NCBI GenBank assembly: GCA_024280895.1
Contig: JAJRPI010000060.1
Coordinates: forward strand, 33,982-97,981
Direction: 5' to 3'
Source: Alphaproteobacteria bacterium
GTDB taxonomy: Bacteria; Pseudomonadota; Alphaproteobacteria; Rhizobiales; JAKIUO01
Length of the DNA: 64,000 nt
The stretch's first letter is position 1. Each line of letters opens with the position of its first letter. Of this stretch, positions 59,853 through 64,000 are shown in pieces. The translations under genes were made by a program, and so were the position numbers. Under the pieces are notes generated by a model. It had not been told where the DNA came from. It made no database searches and saw nothing but the letters and a program-made list of their open reading frames with translations.

Positions 59853-62545
59853 ACCTTGCCATCCACCAACTCTCCAATGCGTTTTTCAATCGCATCGAGT
59901 GCTGCTTGTGCTTTGGATCCATCAGGGCCACCTGCCTGCGCCATATCGGGGCGCCCGCCACCGCCTTGACCGCCAAGTATGGCTGATCCGGTTTTTACAA
60001 GATCAACCGCATCATACTGGCCTGTTAAGTCGCTGGTCACACCCACCGATAACCCGGCTTTACCTTCTTCGGTGACAGTGACAATCGCCACCACACCAGA
60101 GCCGATCTGCTGCTTGCCATCATCAACAAGGCCGCGCAGATCCTTGGGAGGAATGCCTTCCACGCTACGGGCCATATATTTCAGATTGCCAATGGATCTA
60201 ATATCATCCCCGCCATTACTGCCGCCGCCGCCCATGGCCAATTTACGCTTGGCCTCAGCCAATGCTTTTTCCAGATTTTTTCGCTCCTCAACAAGTGCCC
60301 GCAAGCGTTCTGGCACTTCAGAAGGAGGGGTCTTCAATATATCGGAGACCTCTTTGAGGCGCTTGTCCTGATCACCAAGAAAACCGCGCGCCCCCTGCCC
60401 GCTTAACGCCTCGATACGGCGCACACCAGCGGCAACAGCAGTTTCAGAGATAATCTTGATCAGGCCAATGTCACCCGTGCGTTCAACATGAGTACCGCCA
60501 CACAGCTCAACCGAATAAGCCGCCTTACTAGGAACACCAGCGGATTGATGTCCGCCATCGCCGGTGCCCATGGAAACAACCCGCACTTCATCACCATATT
60601 TCTCGCCAAACAAAGCCATAGCGCCAGCTTCAATAGCTTCATCCTGGCCCATCAGTCTGGTGCTTACCTGACCATTTTGCAGCACGATCTGATTGGTGAT
60701 TTTCTCAATTTCTTCCAGTTCAGATGCGCTCAATGCTTTGGGGTGAGCAAAATCGAAACGTAACCGATCGGACGTCACCTGCGAGCCTTTTTGAGTGACG
60801 TGATCTCCCAACACCAGACGCAAAGCCTGATGCAATAAATGCGTGGCAGAATGATTGGCTTTGAGCGTTGAGCGTTTTTGCTGATTGAGCGCCAGGTCTA
60901 TGGATTCATCAAGCGTGAACTGGCCACTTTCAACTTGACCTAAATGGACCACCAGGTCGCCAGCTTTTTTCAATGTATCAGTGACAATAAACCGAGATCC
61001 CTTGGCGCCGGTGATAATACCGGTATCACCTGTCTGACCACCAGATTCTCCATAAAAAGGCGTTTGGTTAGAGACCAGTGATGCCTCATCTCCCTTAGCG
61101 ATCTTCTTGACCGGTTTGCCGTTTTTAATGAGCGCCGAGATCGTGCCAAGCGCTTGCTGGGTATTGTAGCCAAGAAATTCTGTGGCTCCCAGTTTCTCGC
61201 GTAGCTCCAGCCAGATCTGCTCTGTGGCAGCGTCACCAGAACCGGACCAGCCTTTACGCGCTTCAGCGCGCTGGCGCTCCATGGCCTTGTCAAAAGCCTT
61301 GATATCAACGGAAATATCGCGATTTTTCAGAGCATCTTGCGTGAGGTCGAGCGGAAAACCGTATGTATCATATAATTTAAATGCAACCTCGCCAGACAGC
61401 TCATCGCCGCCTTTCAAACTCGCTATTTCCGTTTCAAGCAGGTTAATGCCGCGGTCCAGCGTTTTCCGAAAACGGATTTCTTCCAGTTGCAGCGTTTCGC
61501 TGATGAGAGCTTTCGCGCGCACCAGTTCAGGATAGGCCTCCCCCATCTCCCTGATCAGCGTCGGCAACAACTTGTAAAGGATCGGTTCGCTGACCCCCAG
61601 CAGGTTTCCATGACGCATGGCCCGTCTCATGATCCGCCGCAAAACATAGCCACGCCCTTCATTGGATGGCAGAACCCCATCGGCAATCAGAAAACTGCAG
61701 GAGCGCAAATGATCTGCAATGACCCGGTGCGATACATTATTGCTGCCTTTGGCATCGACGCCAGTTGCCTCAACAGACGCATTGATCAAGGCCTTGAACA
61801 GATCGGTTTGATAATTGTCGTTGGTGCCCTGCATCAGGGCGGCCATGCGCTCAAGTCCCATGCCGGTATCAATGGATGGTTTGGGCAGATCTATGCGTTT
61901 ACCTGGAGCCAATTGCTCATATTGCATGAACACCAGATTCCATATTTCGACAAACCTGTCCCCGTCTTCATCAGGCGAGCCCGGTGGCCCCCCTGGAATA
62001 TGGTCGCCGTGGTCATAAAAAATTTCAGAACAAGGACCACATGGTCCGGTTTCACCCATGGACCAAAAATTATCACTAGTGGCAATACGGATGATCCGCT
62101 TATCGGCAAAGCCTGTGACTTTCTTCCAGATATCAAACGCTTCATCATCGTCCACATAAACCGTCACCAGCAGCTTGTTCTTATCGATGCCAAATTCTTT
62201 GGTGATCAGCTGCCAGGCAAGGTTGATGGCCTCATCCTTGAAATAGTCACCAAAAGAGAAGTTACCCATCATTTCAAAAAAAGTGTGATGGCGAACCGTG
62301 AAACCGACATTATCGAGATCATTATGCTTGCCGCCGGCTCGTACACATTTTTGCGCAGATACGGCCCGGTTGTAATCTCTGGTCTCAAGCCCGGTAAACA
62401 GGTTTTTGAACGGCACCATCCCAGCATTGGTAAACATCAACGTTGGATCATTGCTCGGCACGAGTGAACCTGATCGCACAACCTCATGATTGTTTTTCTT
62501 GAAAAACTCAAGAAAGCCGCTTCGTATATCGTTGACACCTGTCAT
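59849..62545 (-). CDS. alaS: alanyl-tRNA synthetase
   Basis: The protein has 898 residues from ATG 62545 ([15 protein letters not shown]), the family's usual N-terminus. The frame runs up to 62641 but that part has no counterpart in AlaRS. Class II catalytic core: [18 protein letters not shown]. Editing domain: [11 protein letters not shown] and CGGTHV, the zinc/editing residues. C-Ala domain ends with [15 protein letters not shown]. It charges tRNA-Ala and clears Ser/Gly mischarging. The RBS is weak. The start of the potassium-channel gene overlaps its stop. Confidence 0.96.
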   Translation of the reverse strand: MTGVNDIRSGFLEFFKKNNHEVVRSGSLVPSNDPTLMFTNAGMVPFKNLFTGLETRDYNRAVSAQKCVRAGGKHNDLDNVGFTVRHHTFFEMMGNFSFGDYFKDEAINLAWQLITKEFGIDKNKLLVTVYVDDDEAFDIWKKVTGFADKRIIRIATSDNFWSMGETGPCGPCSEIFYDHGDHIPGGPPGSPDEDGDRFVEIWNLVFMQYEQLAPGKRIDLPKPSIDTGMGLERMAALMQGTNDNYQTDLFKALINASVEATGVDAKGSNNVSHRVIADHLRSCSFLIADGVLPSNEGRGYVLRRIMRRAMRHGNLLGVSEPILYKLLPTLIREMGEAYPELVRAKALISETLQLEEIRFRKTLDRGINLLETEIASLKGGDELSGEVAFKLYDTYGFPLDLTQDALKNRDISVDIKAFDKAMERQRAEARKGWSGSGDAATEQIWLELREKLGATEFLGYNTQQALGTISALIKNGKPVKKIAKGDEASLVSNQTPFYGESGGQTGDTGIITGAKGSRFIVTDTLKKAGDLVVHLGQVESGQFTLDESIDLALNQQKRSTLKANHSATHLLHQALRLVLGDHVTQKGSQVTSDRLRFDFAHPKALSASELEEIEKITNQIVLQNGQVSTRLMGQDEAIEAGAMALFGEKYGDEVRVVSMGTGDGGHQSAGVPSKAAYSVELCGGTHVERTGDIGLIKIISETAVAAGVRRIEALSGQGARGFLGDQDKRLKEVSDILKTPPSEVPERLRALVEERKNLEKALAEAKRKLAMGGGGSNGGDDIRSIGNLKYMARSVEGIPPKDLRGLVDDGKQQIGSGVVAIVTVTEEGKAGLSVGVTSDLTGQYDAVDLVKTGSAILGGQGGGGRPDMAQAGGPDGSKAQAALDAIEKRIGELVDGKV

Positions 62546-62859
62546 CTGTTTCACTTTTTCATGGTGCAGAACACCTGCTTTAAAAGGATCAATCATCCAA
62601 AATCGTGATCTGTGGATCAAGAAGCTGGAGAAAGCGTTCAATGCTCGAATATGCCTACCTGAGCGCTGTTTTACAATTCCTCGACATGACTGTCCAGCAC
62701 CACAAAAACTGTTAACATAAGTCAGTTCATCAAATCACATTTTTCGCTTATATCAAAAGCATAACGGCCCCTCGCGGGGCCGTTAAAGTCTATATGGTAA
62801 ATTTATAGCTACGCATTGAAGCACAAGCATCATCTCGAAGTGTGGCACTCCTTTTTGAG
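62546..62859. other. recA-alaS intergenic region (314 bp)
   Basis: No gene is supported. It contains the recA 3' hairpin at 62762-62785 and, nearer alaS, an open stretch without stop codons in the alaS frame up to 62641. No strong promoter motif was identified. Confidence 0.6.
62762..62785 (-). terminator. hairpin after recA
   Basis: TAACGGCCCC, loop GCGA, GGGGCCGTTA is a perfect 10-bp GC-rich stem about 75 nt after the recA stop. It is followed on the minus strand by TGCTTTTG, a weak U-run. Probable recA terminator. Confidence 0.75.
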
Positions 62860-63954
62860 CTAGGCACTCTCCGCAGCATCAAGATCATCATTTGCCTTTG
62901 CTTTGGCAATTTCATCGTCGGGCATATCATCGACGACCAATCCGGCATTCTTGCGGATTTCTAATTCTATTTTTGCACATAATTCAGGGTTATCACGCAA
63001 ATATCCTTTGGATTTTTCACGCCCTTGACCAAGCCGTTGGCTGTCATAGGAGTACCAGGATCCCGATTTCTCAACAATATCAGCTTTGACACCAAGATCG
63101 ATGATTTCACCCAGTTTCGATATTCCCTCACCATACATGATATCAAATTCGACTTGACGGAACGGCGGTGCCACTTTGTTTTTGACAACTTTAACGCGGG
63201 TCTGATTGCCGATCACCTCGTCACGATCCTTGATCTGGCCAATGCGCCGAATATCAAGACGAACGGATGAATAAAATTTCAGGGCATTACCGCCTGTTGT
63301 GACCTCTGGAGATCCAAACATCACACCGATTTTATGGCGGATCTGATTGATAAAGATCACCATGGTGTTGGATTTTGAAATAGAGCCGGTCAGTTTGCGC
63401 AATGCCTGTGACATCAAACGGGCCTGTAAGCCGGGAAGACTATCGCCCATTTCGCCTTCAAGTTCTGCTTTGGGGGTCAAGGCTGCCACACTATCGATCA
63501 CTACAATATCAAGAGCGCCCGAGCGTACCAGCGTATCGGTAATCTCAAGTCCTTGCTCGCCAGTATCAGGCTGTGAAACCAGCAGATTATCAACATCGAC
63601 GCCCAGTTTCTTGGCATAAATCGGATCCAGAGCATGCTCGGCATCAATAAAACCGCATGTGCCACCCATTTTTTGCGATTCGGCAACGATATGCAGGGCC
63701 AGTGTTGTCTTGCCTGATGATTCAGGTCCATATATTTCGATCACCCGACCGCGCGGCAATCCGCCAATACCAAGAGCAATATCAAGTCCCAGTGAACCTG
63801 AGGGGATTGATTCAATCTCAATCGCCTTATTCTGCCCAAGACGCATAATCGACCCTTTACCAAAAGCCCGCTCTATCTGTGACAGCGCAGCCTCAATGGC
63901 TTTATCCTTGTCCATATTACCTCCCTCGATAATCTCGAATTGGCTTCTCGGCAT
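62860..63954 (-). CDS. recA: recombinase RecA
   Basis: The protein has 364 residues. ATG 63954 has AAGGAG 8 nt upstream, and the resulting 13-residue lead before [10 protein letters not shown] is the length usual in alphaproteobacterial RecA. ATG 63915 behind GGGAGG is an alternative. Walker A is GPESSGKTT, Walker [13 protein letters not shown]; loop 2 and [22 protein letters not shown] in parts are intact. The acidic C-tail is [18 protein letters not shown]. It drives homologous recombination and LexA cleavage in the SOS response. No SOS box (GTTC-N7-GTTC) is visible in the 46 bases upstream in the window. Confidence 0.97.
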   Translation of the reverse strand: MPRSQFEIIEGGNMDKDKAIEAALSQIERAFGKGSIMRLGQNKAIEIESIPSGSLGLDIALGIGGLPRGRVIEIYGPESSGKTTLALHIVAESQKMGGTCGFIDAEHALDPIYAKKLGVDVDNLLVSQPDTGEQGLEITDTLVRSGALDIVVIDSVAALTPKAELEGEMGDSLPGLQARLMSQALRKLTGSISKSNTMVIFINQIRHKIGVMFGSPEVTTGGNALKFYSSVRLDIRRIGQIKDRDEVIGNQTRVKVVKNKVAPPFRQVEFDIMYGEGISKLGEIIDLGVKADIVEKSGSWYSYDSQRLGQGREKSKGYLRDNPELCAKIELEIRKNAGLVVDDMPDDEIAKAKANDDLDAAESA

Positions 63955-64000
63955 GGTGAGCTCTCCTTATTTCACAAAATGGGGACCTGTACAATCTGAC

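Noticed and set aside
63955..64000. SOS box (GTTC-N7-GTTC) upstream of recA
   Set aside because: Only 46 bases are available upstream and no GTTC pair is present. It may lie beyond the window edge.

Overview
The window is a stretch of chromosome from a flagellated alphaproteobacterium of moderate GC content, most likely in or near the Hyphomicrobiales. The pointers are fliX, flaF, motE and a DUF6468 gene in the flagellar cluster, a C4-type hemA (5-aminolevulinate synthase), an ldtR-ldtP pair, an alphaproteobacterial-type DksA that lacks most zinc-finger cysteines, and sigma-54 (-24/-12) flagellar promoters. No rRNA, tRNA, CRISPR array or insertion sequence was recognised.

Layout. 1-2.9 kb: rRNA methyltransferases (rlmE cut by the window edge, rlmB) and a Ppx/GppA phosphatase. 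2.9-20.2 kb: flagellar cluster. A minus-strand block runs fliL-fliM-DUF6468-motE and then a 1.28-kilo-residue TPR protein. A plus-strand block carries flgF-flgG-flgA-flgH, then flgI-flgJ(N)-flgN-like, flagellin and flaF, with dksA and fliX on the minus strand between them. 20.2-27.4 kb: a DjlA-type co-chaperone, hemA with a small DUF6898-like gene, ldtP and its MarR regulator ldtR, a valine-pathway hydrolase and an extensin-like secreted protein. 27.5-36.0 kb: a LacI regulator and a complete carbohydrate ABC importer (binding protein, two permeases, a 62-residue membrane protein, two ATPases) ending in a fused DhaK-DhaL kinase. It reads as one uptake-and-phosphorylation module, probably for dihydroxyacetone or a related small ketose.

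36.2-43.3 kb: the methionine/one-carbon operon on the minus strand: an ArsR-methyltransferase fusion regulator, metF, and a B12-dependent methionine synthase encoded as two separate genes. The two halves are pushed apart by a 1.3-kb insert that carries an AT-rich HEPN-like gene and a DUF559 (Vsr-like) nuclease gene. Strong palindromic repeats flank the nuclease gene, and an identical 8-base direct repeat borders the whole insert. 43.4-53.4 kb: a degenerate receiver-like protein, a U32-family protein, yaaA, a glutathione S-transferase, a TSUP transporter, a lipoprotein hydrolase, a secreted unknown, a DEAD-box helicase, and an acidic protein made of thirteen 13-residue tandem repeats. 53.4-64 kb: a degP-response regulator-histidine kinase envelope-stress set, a trypsin-like protease with a peptidoglycan-binding tail, a cyclic-nucleotide-domain potassium channel coupled to alaS, and recA.

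Regulation can be read at several points: two sigma-54 promoters (flgF, flgI), a hairpin-rich flagellin leader, a shared palindrome before the LacI gene and its transporter operon, an 18-base palindrome before the methionine operon, and several intrinsic terminators. The least explained parts are the metH insert with its repeats, the ketose ABC/DhaKL operon, and the orphan proteins at 43452-43988 and 51515-52873.
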